The position numbers and the translations under genes were made by a program. A stretch of 64,000 nucleotides of DNA, from the NCBI RefSeq assembly GCF_016808095.1, contig NC_068979.1, forward strand, positions 22,155,444 through 22,219,443, given 5' to 3'. Each line of letters opens with the position of its first letter. Within the stretch, counting starts at the first letter, position 1. The notes under the pieces were generated by a model. That model made no database searches. It was not told the DNA's origin and saw only the letters and a list, made by a program, of their open reading frames with translations. The stretch is from Vigna angularis (taxonomy: Eukaryota; Streptophyta; Magnoliopsida; Fabales; Fabaceae). Below, in pieces: positions 1 to 10,377 of the stretch.

Positions 1-1
1 A

Positions 2-1099
2 ACTGGGTTAGTCAAGGACGCAATTCGGTCAACCGTGGAGGAACAAGTTGCTGAATTTCTTCATATAATTGGTCATAATGTTAAGAATCGTAGTGTGGCA
101 TTTTTCTTTCATCGATCAGGTTCGACAGTTAGCAAACACTTTCACAATGTCTTGGACGCTATCATAAGTTTAGAATCAGAATTTCTAATACAACCATCAG
201 GAAATGAGGTTCATCCACATGTGTTGAACAACAATCGATTTTATCCGTACTTTAAGGTAGTGATTCCATTACATCTGTTATTGTTATTTGAACAAGGACG
301 ATAACAAATTCTGTGACATATGATGAGTTAATATTTTTATGTTTAGGATTGTTTGGGGGCCATAGACGGTACTCATGTTAGGGTAAGGGTTCCAAGTTCT
401 GAAGCTCCGAGATTTCGAGGAAGAAAAGATTGGCCAACACAAAATGTCTTTGCGGCGTGTGACTTTGACATGAAATTCACGTACGTTCTTGCTGGATGGG
501 AAGGCACTGCATCCGATTCAAGAATATTAAAAAATGCTCTTGATCGAGATGATCCGTTGGTTATCCCCCAAGGTCAGTGTGTAAACAATCCATGTCCATG
601 AAATTATTTTGTAGTGACTAATTACCTTTGTATCTGGAAAATTGTAGGAAAATACTACCTGGGTGATGCAGGTTTCATGTTGAAAAGCACAATTTTGACT
701 CCATATAGAGGCGTAAGATATCACTTAAAAGAATATACACGCAGAGGACCACAAAATGCACGAGAGTTGTTTAATCATCGGCACTCGTCGTTGAGAAACG
801 TAATTGAAAGAACTTTTGGTGTGTTGAAAAAAAGATTCCCTATCATTGGAAGTGGCACTGAACCGCACTATGGATTAGAGACGATGACTAATATCATACT
901 AGCTTGTTGTATATTACACAACTTCCTTCGGGGCGTGGATAACGATGACTCCTTACTCGATGAAGTTGATAACGAGTTGAATGAAAGGGAAGAACATGAT
1001 GGGACTTCATCTCAAGTTAGAGAAGAGGACCATAGGATTGGAAGTAGTATTAGGGATTGTATAGCTGATCAAATGTGGCGTGATTACCAAGCATCGTAG
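2..1099 (+). CDS. PIF/Harbinger DDE transposase (HARBI1-like), 5' partial
   Basis: Encodes the nuclease that cuts and rejoins Harbinger element ends in the nucleus. Three exons fit: 2-256, 347-572 and 648-1099, all with GT-AG introns (257-346, 573-647) and a continuous frame, giving 310 residues of C-terminal sequence; the N-terminus lies before the window. The DDE_Tnp_4 signature is complete: first Asp in AIDGTHV, second Asp in YLGDAGF, Glu in NVIERTFGVLKKRF. The region before it (EEQVAEFLHIIGHN, FFFHRSGSTVSKHF) is the helix-turn-helix-like part typical of plant PIF transposases. The next ORF, a Myb/SANT protein, is the usual partner in these elements. No in-frame stop is seen, so the protein could be functional if the missing start is intact. 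Confidence 0.9.
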
Positions 1100-1214
1100 T
1101 TATTGTATTTGATTGTATTGTATTTTAATTTATTTTTATCTGTATGAGAAGAACATATTATTAAGGATGTTTTATGTTAACTTACAAAATATTTCTTGAC
1201 TCTTTAGGTATAAA

Positions 1215-2355
1215 ATGAATAGGGGTAAGGCACCCGCCATGCCGTCCTCTGGTCCTACTAGAGAGTTTATGAAATGGACAGAGGACATGGACGCACGTCT
1301 ACTACACTGCATGATCGAGGAATCAAGAATGGGTAATAGGGTTGATGGAAGCTGGACAACCCAAGCATATACTAACATAGTTGATCATCTTCACAGCGCT
1401 GGGTATGTCGTAGTTACAAAAAATAATGTGAAAAATCGTCAGAAAGTGTTAAAGGATAAATGGCGTGAGGTGCATGACTTGTTCTCTGGATTGAGTGGAT
1501 TTGCTTGGAATCCAGTAACTATGACATTTCATGCTGAGGACGAAGTCTGGCTTGACCTGATTCAGGTATTTATAAAAAAAACTTATTTTTTATGTGGATC
1601 CTTAATATAATTAATATGAAGCACTGTGTTTATTGTCTTTGTTGTTGCAGTCGCGGCCAGCTGCGGCGAAGTGGAGGGTTAACAGTATAAAACACTATGA
1701 TTTAATGGTGGAGTTATGGGCAGCTGATCGAGCTATTGGGAGTGGTGTTCGAACTGCTCGTCAAGCTCGAAGACAACGTGTTGGTCCTCATGTAACTGTT
1801 GATTTGAATGAAAATGTTGAGTACATGCCACAACAGTCTCAGTGGACAGGATACAGAGACCCAACTCCACCATCGCCTCCTCCATCTGTTGATGAATATA
1901 GTCCGGCCCAGACTCAATCTGTGCCTTCCGTCCCATCTGGTGGAACTTCTTCCTTACGAGGCTCGAAAAGGAAGGCACCTATGGTGGATTCTATTGATAC
2001 CCAATTTGATAAGTTGACCACTAGTCTGGATGGGTTTGCAAATGTACTAAGCTCATCAAATGTACATTTTGGGGTAATTTCTGATGCCGCCGTGCGTCAA
2101 GTATCAGTGATGGAGGACAGAAATGAAATACTACGTTCCCAAACCGAGATTCTTCGTCGCACCCCCAATTACACATATACTGAGGCGGACATTTATGAAA
2201 TGTTGACTGCTATGAACATCAGTGACGATAATTTGCTAGAGCAGTGCTATGATTTCTTATGTCGAAACCCGACATGCACTAAGAGGTTGATGGGATTGCC
2301 ACCACATAAGCGGTGGAACAAATTATGTAAAATGATATCGGGCGGTGACTGTTAA
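1215..2355 (+). CDS. Myb/SANT-like DNA-binding protein of the Harbinger element
   Basis: Second ORF of the transposon. Two exons, 1215-1565 and 1651-2355, with a GT-AG intron in phase 0, give 351 residues. The N-terminal 115 residues match the plant Myb/SANT-like family: TREFMKWTEDMDARLLHCM, NNVKNRQKVLKDKWREVHDL, and a closing Trp-rich segment DEVWLDLI before the intron. In PIF/Harbinger elements a Myb-like protein helps import the transposase and binds the ends; that role is inferred here. The middle is Pro/Ser-rich (residues about 160-215) and the C-terminus is a helical segment ending in a LCRNPTCTKRLMGLP-type motif seen in related plant proteins. Start chosen at the first ATG after the stop-rich spacer. 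Confidence 0.85.
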
Positions 2356-2593
2356 GAATTTCCATATATGACTTACTACTATTAGTATAAGGACGCAATT
2401 CTGTATTAGTGATTTAATTATGACTTATTATATTTCTATGGTGGATGTAATATTTTACTTCTATTATGTTAACGATGTAATGATTTGGTTGAATATCTAT
2501 CATTTCTTGTTTTTATCGTTATATATAACTAACGTGTTATGATATCCTTTGTTGTTGTTTTAATAAATAGCTTGTTGTTGAAAAAATTCTCAG

Positions 2594-3745
2594 ATGGCAT
2601 CATCATCAACAAGAAGGTCAAAAAGAACTCGTAAGGGAAAAGAAACTGTCAATGAGGCAGAAGATGCACCCCATGTTAGACCATCTGTAGAGGAACAATT
2701 AGATCAGCGGCGTTTTTTCACTCACAGTCATCAAATGGAGAACTATGCAGCTGATTTCTATACAAGAAGTGTAATTCCTCCAAAGATAATGAATTTTGAT
2801 TCATTCACCGGTTCAGAGTTATTTTTCCAACAACAGCTTCTTTTTCAAGGGTTGAGCCAATTTCTGACATTAGAGGGACCCTACTATCCGGATTTAATCA
2901 AAGTATTTTATTCAAATCTGAAGATATCTGCAAATGGATATTTGCTCACTGAGGTCAACAGGAGAAAAATTAGATTCAAACCTGCTGATTGGTTGAATGT
3001 AGCTAACTTGAAGTACGACGGTCAGAAATTATGTTACTCAACTATCCCAGACGATTTTCCATATGACCGCGACATGGCATTAGCTACTATGGTTATACCA
3101 GATTTGGAGGGTGGTCAAGGTGTTTTAACCGTTGGTTGTTTGAATATCAATGATCGGCTTCTCCATTATATTATTGTGCATATGTTGACTCCACGACCAG
3201 GGAATTATGCCAGGTTATTGCACGAAGATATTTTTATGATATGGGTGCTGAAAAATAATATACCTATCAATTGGCCTCATCACATCATGCAGCATATGCT
3301 TAAATGCAAGGTCAGTGACACAGCCCTCCCATACGGTGTCCTTATCACACACATCATGCAATATTGTGGAGTTGACGTCTCAGCCGATCCCAGCACTCAA
3401 ATAGGGTCCCGACATCACTTTTCTATCAATTCTTTGAAGAGGATGAAAATTGTTTATGTCAACGGTGCTTGGCAACACGATCTGGATGATGATGAAGAAG
3501 AAGATCAACCACACCCTCATCAAAACCCTGTGCAGCCTCCTCCACCTCTATCAAATGCTAACATGATAAATCAAATGTGGGAAGGAGTACAAGACTTGAG
3601 ACATAGGATGCAGGGTATGGAACAAATGCAGGTGCGGGTACAACGTATTGAAGATAACTTGGCAAACCTTTCCCTAGACATGAACCGCCAATTTGCTAAC
3701 CTAAATCAAAATGTGAACTCCATTCTTCACCATTTAGATGATTAA
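2594..3745 (+). CDS. Third transposon ORF, putative plant transposon protein domain
   Basis: Single uninterrupted ORF of 383 residues between the Myb/SANT gene and the element's right end. Residues about 50-270 resemble the 'putative plant transposon protein' domain that is common in legume repeats (DFYTRSVIPPKIMNFDSF, FYSNLKISANGYLLTEV, LLHYIIVHMLTPRPGNYARL, HHIMQHMLKCK). An acidic/proline stretch follows (DLDDDEEEDQPHPHQN), then a heptad-like coiled coil at about 325-383 (MEQMQVRVQRIEDNL). The biochemical function of this domain is unknown to me. The ATG directly follows TTCTCAG, which looks like a splice acceptor, so a 5' exon could exist and the true start may be upstream. It may be a passenger gene captured by the Harbinger element, or a nested older repeat. 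Confidence 0.7.
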   Translation: MASSSTRRSKRTRKGKETVNEAEDAPHVRPSVEEQLDQRRFFTHSHQMENYAADFYTRSVIPPKIMNFDSFTGSELFFQQQLLFQGLSQFLTLEGPYYPDLIKVFYSNLKISANGYLLTEVNRRKIRFKPADWLNVANLKYDGQKLCYSTIPDDFPYDRDMALATMVIPDLEGGQGVLTVGCLNINDRLLHYIIVHMLTPRPGNYARLLHEDIFMIWVLKNNIPINWPHHIMQHMLKCKVSDTALPYGVLITHIMQYCGVDVSADPSTQIGSRHHFSINSLKRMKIVYVNGAWQHDLDDDEEEDQPHPHQNPVQPPPPLSNANMINQMWEGVQDLRHRMQGMEQMQVRVQRIEDNLANLSLDMNRQFANLNQNVNSILHHLDD

Positions 3746-4149
3746 GTTCATTTTATTTCCGATAATATATTCCATGACTGTAATGGTTGTTATTTTGGTT
3801 TGTATGTGACTTTCAAATCTTAAATTATGTTACAATTTCCCTAAACATTTTAAAATATATTTATTTTACTACATTATAATTTTTATAATTTTTAAACAAT
3901 ATTTTTAACAATGATTAAAAAATTTTTTTCTCTTTATAAACTTTTTTACAATTAAATATAACATTACAAAATAACATTTTATAATACAAGCAAAGAAGGG
4001 CAATTTGGTAATCTATATTTTCTACCAATTAAACTAATTTTTAAAATCAATCACATCAATCAAATCCTACACTAATTCTCACAAACTTTCCTTCCAAATC
4101 CACTCACAATTAACCTCAAATCCACTCAAAAAAACAACAAAAAAATTAC

Positions 4150-4218
4150 CCTCAAATCCACTCAAATCATCTCCCCCAAATCATCTCCCTCAAATCAATT
4201 AAAAAGAACACAGCCTAA
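4150..4218. repeat. Right terminal region and TAA target site of Harbinger element
   Basis: Sub-terminal repeats of CTCAAATCCACTCAAA type and CAAATCATCTCCC run up to AACACAGCC at 4215, followed by TAA. On the opposite strand this reads GGCTGTGTTC, like plant Harbinger inverted repeats. The matching left repeat is outside the window. Confidence 0.55.
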
Positions 4219-7200
4219 ATCTAATCTTACTATCTCTTCTCACCTCCTAATATTCATTATTTTGACACCAACTTAATTTTCATTCCTATTTGATTTCTCG
4301 ATATCTCTCCACATAAAAATTCATATCTATTGTCAATAATTAATTAATTTCAAAAATATATTAAAAAATAAATTTTAATTTAACTCAATTTCATAAAGTT
4401 AACTTTATAAAATGATATTAACACTCTCTTATATCTTATACTTTAACCTACATTACATTAACTCACTGTTAACATAGCTTCTCATTCTTGCTCGTAGGGG
4501 TAGTAATCTCATTCATGAGATTAGAATTATTAGTGGGTGAACAGTTTTTCTAGCTTTATGTTTTGTCGCATGTGATAATCAATTTTATAATAATTTTCGT
4601 GGCACTACCGATTGATTGCATGCACTCGATAATCTTAAAAATGGTATTGGGACAATTCTTATCAAGTCATTTCATTTGAAAGATTTCCTGGTGATGTAAT
4701 CCGACATTAGTCTTTGTGCAAATGCCTCGATTGGAGAAGGTTATGTAAACACAGAAAACAATAATGTGCCTGAATTTTTTTAATAGGATATTTGACCCTA
4801 TTTTATGGTCATTTTTTGTCCTACTTGTAATATTATATTTTATGACCACTGTGTTTATAAAATAAACATCTTGTGAGCTGCTCTTACCAGTTCAACTAAC
4901 TTTAATCATTCAGATTGGATCAACACTAACCAATATGAACCCCACATAAATTAAATCTCATCCACCTCAATCTCATCGTATTAAATTAAAAATTAAAAAA
5001 AAAGGAAAAAAACGAAGCACCTCGATTTTCTCCCGAACACGCAATCTTTTGCATCACCTGGCGTCTATTCATTTATAATCCTAAAAGATAAACTAATTTA
5101 GTAATGAGAAGTTTTTGTACTTTGTATGTATAACATTTTGTGTTTTTGTATGTATTATGGTGAATATTGAAGAGGATAGCTTATCTTTCCATTTTTCTAC
5201 AGACAGCCACCACTATCTACTTCCCATTCTCTCCTCTTTCCTTGCATATCTTTACATTCTACTCCTTCAATTTAATATATAATGTTTCAAAATTAAGAAA
5301 TTTTTTTAATATTGTAGCCTTAGTTTCTCTTGGCGACCTAATTCCAAAATTTGTCGATAAGAAACTTACTAAGGAGAAAATGACAAAATGTACAGCAGTT
5401 TTTTAAATTGAAAGCTTATAAGTTTGGTAGAACTCATGATGATTTAAGAAATTTTGGAAAAATAATTAATAGAAGGGAGAAACATAAAGGCATCTGAGTT
5501 GTTATTCAAACTAACTGTACAATTCAAATGATAGACGTATAGCGGTTCGGTTGTTGAGTTTCCATACGGAATTGTATCATGCATCCTGTCTCTGTTTGGT
5601 TTTGTCAAAGCCAGATGGATAACTTTTTGCTTGAACGTTTTGTTTACTTCTGTTCAAAAAGCATTTAACACTTTTTGCCTTTTCTAGCTTATCAAAAAGG
5701 AAATTCTCCATTTTACAGCTATTCCAATATAATTACGAAAGAACCGTAAACATTCCAGTGTCTTAATTAAGACATGAGAATTAATGGTCTCAAATGATTT
5801 TAATTTAAGTTTGTGCTGAATTTATTTGTTTGTTTAGGTTGAGAATTCCATAATTACTACACATACGATTGAATGAAACACTAACTTATAACAGTTAAAT
5901 CTTGTTAAAGCTTCTCACATATTTAGAAGTAGTAAACTTTACTTAAAAATAGTTTTATCCAATTCTGCTTATATCCCAGGATTCCTGAAATGCCAAAAAA
6001 GTCCCGCTGTGTACAAGTACATATCCATACTGATAAACTCAATTTATAACCATTTAAGTTTAACATAGCAAAAATAGTTGGTAAATGAAACAAATTCATG
6101 TTGTTTTTAATGCAGCTTAAGAGAAAGAGCCATTCATTGGAGTCTCTTTCTAATGGTGAACTTCTGGCTATTCCCGTGCATTACCACTGATTCGGATTCC
6201 ACAAACACATATGTCATAGCCTCGTACACAGACAACTTGGGACTAAAGTAGTATTCGATACCCATTTATTCCCCTCGATTCTACCATGCATGTCGGAAGA
6301 CATTTTCATTGTCAAAGTTGGTAGTAGGGTCAGAACAGTAGTTAGCAGAATACCTGATCAGGAAACTCGCTAACCAGATGAGAAAAATAAGAGAGGATCT
6401 AAAACAGCGTGCGAGCAAGTCAAAAACTTGAAAACGTAGCATAGATGTAGACGCTCGAAAAGAATTCCAATTAGCATAAAGACAGAGAAGCACGACCTTA
6501 CTTGTGTTGGTGTGCATTTTTCACATGGCTTAAAGGAACATCATTTCAAAGCTGCAGGGAAATTTTGGTTCCCAGGACAACCAAGCAATCAGCTCAATCA
6601 CACCCCTTTTTCTCATGATAGATCAAACAGCAAAAGCACAACAACTCCATGATAAAGATTATAAAGTTGTTCAAAATCCTGTAAATGGTAGGCAGTGCAT
6701 GTTCCAACCAAAAAACAGAAAACAAGTCTTTGGCTTTTGAAAGAATAGCGTTATTTTATGATCTCTTGAAAAAGACCCAAACAAACCATTATTATTTGAA
6801 TAACCAAAAACTGAAATGGCAGCCAAGGCTGGGAGTGAAACTCATAAGATGAAGAATGATAATATCGAAAACTTGCATGATGTTCCTTCACATTTATGAT
6901 TATTAATATATACATTATCTAGAGAGATAAAAATACCCTATTTTACCTGGCTCCTATCTCCACTCCACCCACAGATTTGGTGACAATTGTGCCTAGCTTG
7001 TTCTACAACTCCATGAAGCTTCCCAACATGATTACCTCAAAATTCATACTCATCTACTACCCAAAAAGAAAAGACATTATTATTATTTTACAGAAACAGC
7101 TACCGGGAAGGCTTAAAATATCCCAGAGCAGCACAACTTACACAGAGCTAGCTAGCTAGCTAACATGACATAAGCACAATTCATATAATCTCAACTCAAC
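4219..7200. other. Intergenic, no confident gene
   Basis: AT-rich DNA between the transposon and the MYC2-like gene. A minus-strand open stretch at 6281-6517 (78 residues, hydrophobic) sits in a locally less AT-rich block (6100-6900) but has no recognisable domain or clear splice signals; it could be an untranslated exon or non-coding RNA. The last 200 bp before 7201 probably hold the 3' UTR of the MYC2-like gene. No RNA gene is seen. Confidence 0.6.
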
Positions 7201-9171
7201 TCAACGCCGCAAAGTGCGTACATCCCCAACCTTAGCCGACAGGGCCAAACGAAGCTGCTCCTGCGTGTAAAACCTACTCCCCATCTTCACCGTCGCTTGT
7301 TGAATCATCAAATCGTTAACCACCGACACGCTGGCGTGGTGAACGTCCAAGTCCAACTCCATCAGCGCCGCCATCAACCTCGCCGCGGGGTGGTTCTTCT
7401 TGCTGCATTGGATTCTTATCATCGCGTCCCACCCAATAATCTTCACGTCGATGTCCAAGTCAATCAACGCCTGATTAGCCGACTTAATGTTACCATTACC
7501 CGCGTGTTTCATGTGATTAGAGTTATCACTTGATTTCTCGAGTTCCTTCTTCACTCCTTCAAGTTGCTTCTGCAACCCATCTTTATCTGATTCCAGAGTT
7601 TGAAGCTTGGACTTCAGCTCCGTAATGTAAGATATTGCGTCACCCAGAAGCGACGCTTTGTCCATCTTGGACACGTTGGGAACCACAGCACGAAGCGCGT
7701 AGAACCTCTGATTCAGCTTCTCCCTCCTCTGCCTCTCCGCTTCCACGTGGTTTAACGGTTCCTCTCTTCCGTTCGCCGGCTTCCGCCCTCTCTTCCGGGG
7801 CCGCTTCTCCGGCTCCACCACAGGGTCCTTTACCACCGACGCTTCCAGATCCGAGTGGTCGGAATCACCGCCACCGGCAGACTTCAAATTAGTGACCGGA
7901 AGAATCGCGCGGGAGGTGAACGAAAGCATTCCGTCGTCGTTGCTGCCTCGCGAATTCGGTGACCTTCTCTTCCCGTTGTTGTTATTGTTGTTCTCATCCG
8001 CAACAGCAACAAACGGTGATTGACCAGAGAAGAAATTTGAATTGGAATTGGAATTACCATTGACGGCCCCGGCCCCGCCCCCGCCCCCGTAAGAGGTTCT
8101 CTTGCTATCGCTGAAGCTGAGAATCTCGCAGGATTCGGGCTTCAGGGAATGCTGATTGTTAGTGTTGCCACTCTTGGGATCAAAACCGTACTCAGAGAAG
8201 TTCAATTCTCTGGAGAACACGCTCTGGTTCTGTGGAACAGCGTGGATAGAGCTTGGGGTTTCAGTTAAGGTACTGGAACCGGGGGTTTGAATAGAACTCT
8301 CCAACTGCATCGTCTTTGAAATCCCGTGAGTACTGTTATGAGGGGGAACAGAAACGGATACAGAAGGAGTAGCTGCGACAGTGTTAATGGAATCCCTAAC
8401 TTCAGGATCGTTGAGCCAGAGCGTGGAGGGGTCGTTTTCTCCTTGATCGGCGCTGGTTGCAGGCCAAGAAGAACCCATGTCGAAGTTGTTGTTGCTAAAA
8501 TTGAAGAGGACCTTCACCTTGTTCATCAGATCCGGGTTCTGGTAAATTAATTCGGTAGACCCCAGTTCAACGACTCCGTTTGCGGAGGGTATGCAGACTA
8601 GGGTTTGGAGGCCAAAGACTTGTCCCTGGCGGGCTCTCTCGCAGGGGGAGGAGGAGAGGCGGTCGCCACCGGTGACCCAGACGGGGTTGGAATTGAAGAA
8701 GGCCTGGCCGGGCAAGCCGGCGCCGTTGACGAAGGACTGGGTCATGGAAACAAGGAAGAACCACTCGGTGTCTGTGACCTCCTCGTCTACGTCATCGGAG
8801 GCGGTAGCTGAAGAGCCAGAGATGAGGGAGTTGAGCTCCCGGAGGACCTTCTTGCGGTGGTCCTGCTCGGCGGCGGAGGTGGCTTTAGCTTTGGCCTTGG
8901 CCTTGGCCTTGTCATCGTCGCCTTTGTAGTAACCGTCGCCCCAGCCAAGGAGCGTGGAGCCGGAATAGTCATAGGAGGACTGCCAAAAGATAGCGTAGGT
9001 CCAGCTCTCTCTGGCGCCCTCGATGAGGGCCTGTAGGCGGTGCTGGAGGGTGTCCTGGTTGAAGACGGCGGCGGATTGCGGCGGCGCCGGCGGAGGCCAT
9101 ATGGAGGAGAGATCGGAGGAGGACATGAAAGCCTCCATAACAGAAGAGTTATCGTCCGTCCAGAGATTCAT
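7201..9171 (-). CDS. MYC2: MYC2-type bHLH transcription factor (jasmonate signalling)
   Basis: A nuclear transcription factor that binds G-box DNA and is held in check by JAZ repressors until jasmonate triggers their removal. The single uninterrupted ORF of 656 residues has the length and intronless structure of plant MYC2 genes. Seen in order: N-terminus [18 protein letters not shown]; the JAZ-interacting and activation region ([10 protein letters not shown], about 57-66; [20 protein letters not shown], 133-152); basic nuclear signal [14 protein letters not shown] just before the bHLH; bHLH at about 470-523 ([20 protein letters not shown] then [15 protein letters not shown]); and a C-terminal ACT-like dimerisation domain (about 570-645). 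A Lys-Ala run ([10 protein letters not shown], about 88-97) interrupts the JAZ region and is encoded by a short hexanucleotide repeat. The start is the first ATG and matches the family N-terminus. MYC3/MYC4-type paralogues are possible but less likely. Confidence 0.93.
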   Translation of the reverse strand: MNLWTDDNSSVMEAFMSSSDLSSIWPPPAPPQSAAVFNQDTLQHRLQALIEGARESWTYAIFWQSSYDYSGSTLLGWGDGYYKGDDDKAKAKAKAKATSAAEQDHRKKVLRELNSLISGSSATASDDVDEEVTDTEWFFLVSMTQSFVNGAGLPGQAFFNSNPVWVTGGDRLSSSPCERARQGQVFGLQTLVCIPSANGVVELGSTELIYQNPDLMNKVKVLFNFSNNNFDMGSSWPATSADQGENDPSTLWLNDPEVRDSINTVAATPSVSVSVPPHNSTHGISKTMQLESSIQTPGSSTLTETPSSIHAVPQNQSVFSRELNFSEYGFDPKSGNTNNQHSLKPESCEILSFSDSKRTSYGGGGGAGAVNGNSNSNSNFFSGQSPFVAVADENNNNNNGKRRSPNSRGSNDDGMLSFTSRAILPVTNLKSAGGGDSDHSDLEASVVKDPVVEPEKRPRKRGRKPANGREEPLNHVEAERQRREKLNQRFYALRAVVPNVSKMDKASLLGDAISYITELKSKLQTLESDKDGLQKQLEGVKKELEKSSDNSNHMKHAGNGNIKSANQALIDLDIDVKIIGWDAMIRIQCSKKNHPAARLMAALMELDLDVHHASVSVVNDLMIQQATVKMGSRFYTQEQLRLALSAKVGDVRTLRR

Positions 9172-10328
9172 CCACTCGCTGACGCTGAGTTGTTGATGAT
9201 GTTGGTGATTGAGCTGTGGTGATTGGAGTTTGGCGTTTGGGTAATTGAAATTGGGTTGGATTGGGAGAGAAAAAAAGAAAGAGAAAAGGGGATAAACACA
9301 GAAAGCTAGCTACCCAACAAGAGAGAATGCATTTGGGTTTGGAATTTATTTGGAGTGCATTTAGGGTGAATTTTAGTAGTATTTTGTTTCAAGAGGACTG
9401 ACTGAGAGTGAGCAAGCGCGAGCCTTCCGCGAAACCCAAACGCCCACGCCGAGTTTTTCGTAAACACGCCGCGTCTTGTATCTTTCCATCTCTTTTTTAC
9501 TGCTTTACTATACTATATTTTTTATTATTATTAATATAATTCTTTCATTCTTTCTTAAAACAACTTATTTCGAATTACGCGAATTAAAGATACTGTTGTT
9601 TTAAGAGCTATAAGTCTCAAATGCTTATCGTATGGATTATTCTTATATCAAAATACTTTTAATTAGAAGACAGTTTTTAAAAAAATTAAAATATTAAATA
9701 TAAGTATAATTTTAAAAATTAATACATATTTATTGTTATTTATTCTTTTATCAATTGAATTAACATTATTTAACCCTGATGATTTAAGCAACAGAGTCTT
9801 ATATTTATTAATAACGGAAGAAGTATTAAACTGAATTTCAATCTAATTTTAGATAAATGTTATCTTAATTAATATTACAAAAACACCTGGTTGAAATGTT
9901 TAATATATTTCATTAAGCAATCTTAGTTGTTAAAATAGTAAATATTAATTATATTTACCACAATAAACATTTTATATAAAATATTTCTCCTGCTTTTGTA
10001 TAAAACATCTTATGTGTACGGAAATTAATTTTAAAATTATAAGATCATAGTTGTATAACAAAAAGAATAGTGCTGGGTGGTGTAAAGTGGACCTGCTTGA
10101 GGTTCATTTTCACAATTATTTTTGTTTTGTCTTATTTTCTTATAATTTTGTGGACGACAAAAAAGTCTGCATTCCACCTGTAAATTGTCTTTCTCTGGTG
10201 CCTCGTGGGATTGACAACCCACACATCAATTCAAAAGTGATGGGGCTTTAAAACCATATAATAATAAGATAATGAAAAATATACCCATCACATATATATC
10301 ATTTATATCTTAGTTTTTATTTATTTTT

Positions 10329-10331
<3 letters not shown>

Positions 10332-10375
<44 letters not shown>
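10332..10375. repeat. (AT)n microsatellite
   Basis: Uninterrupted AT dinucleotide repeat of about 22 units in AT-rich intergenic DNA. Confidence 0.97.

Positions 10376-10377
<2 letters not shown>

Larger units (their letters stand above)
1..4215 (+). mobile_element. PIF/Harbinger DNA transposon, left end outside window
   Basis: Three consecutive plus-strand ORFs (DDE transposase, Myb/SANT protein, third plant-transposon ORF) are followed by about 470 bp of non-coding AT-rich DNA that ends in AACACAGCC at 4215. Read on the minus strand this terminus is GGCTGTGTTC, like plant Harbinger terminal inverted repeats, and the next three bases are TAA (4216-4218), the usual three-base target duplication of this superfamily. 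The left terminus is not in the window, so the inverted repeat and duplication cannot be confirmed. Frames look open with good splice sites, so the copy may be recent. The right boundary is inferred. Confidence 0.75.

Noticed and set aside
6281..6517. Small hydrophobic protein gene on the minus strand
   Set aside because: No family likeness, no supporting splice or promoter signals; left as intergenic.
8591..8929. Plus-strand ORFs within the MYC2-like gene
   Set aside because: Shadows of the GC-richer coding strand.
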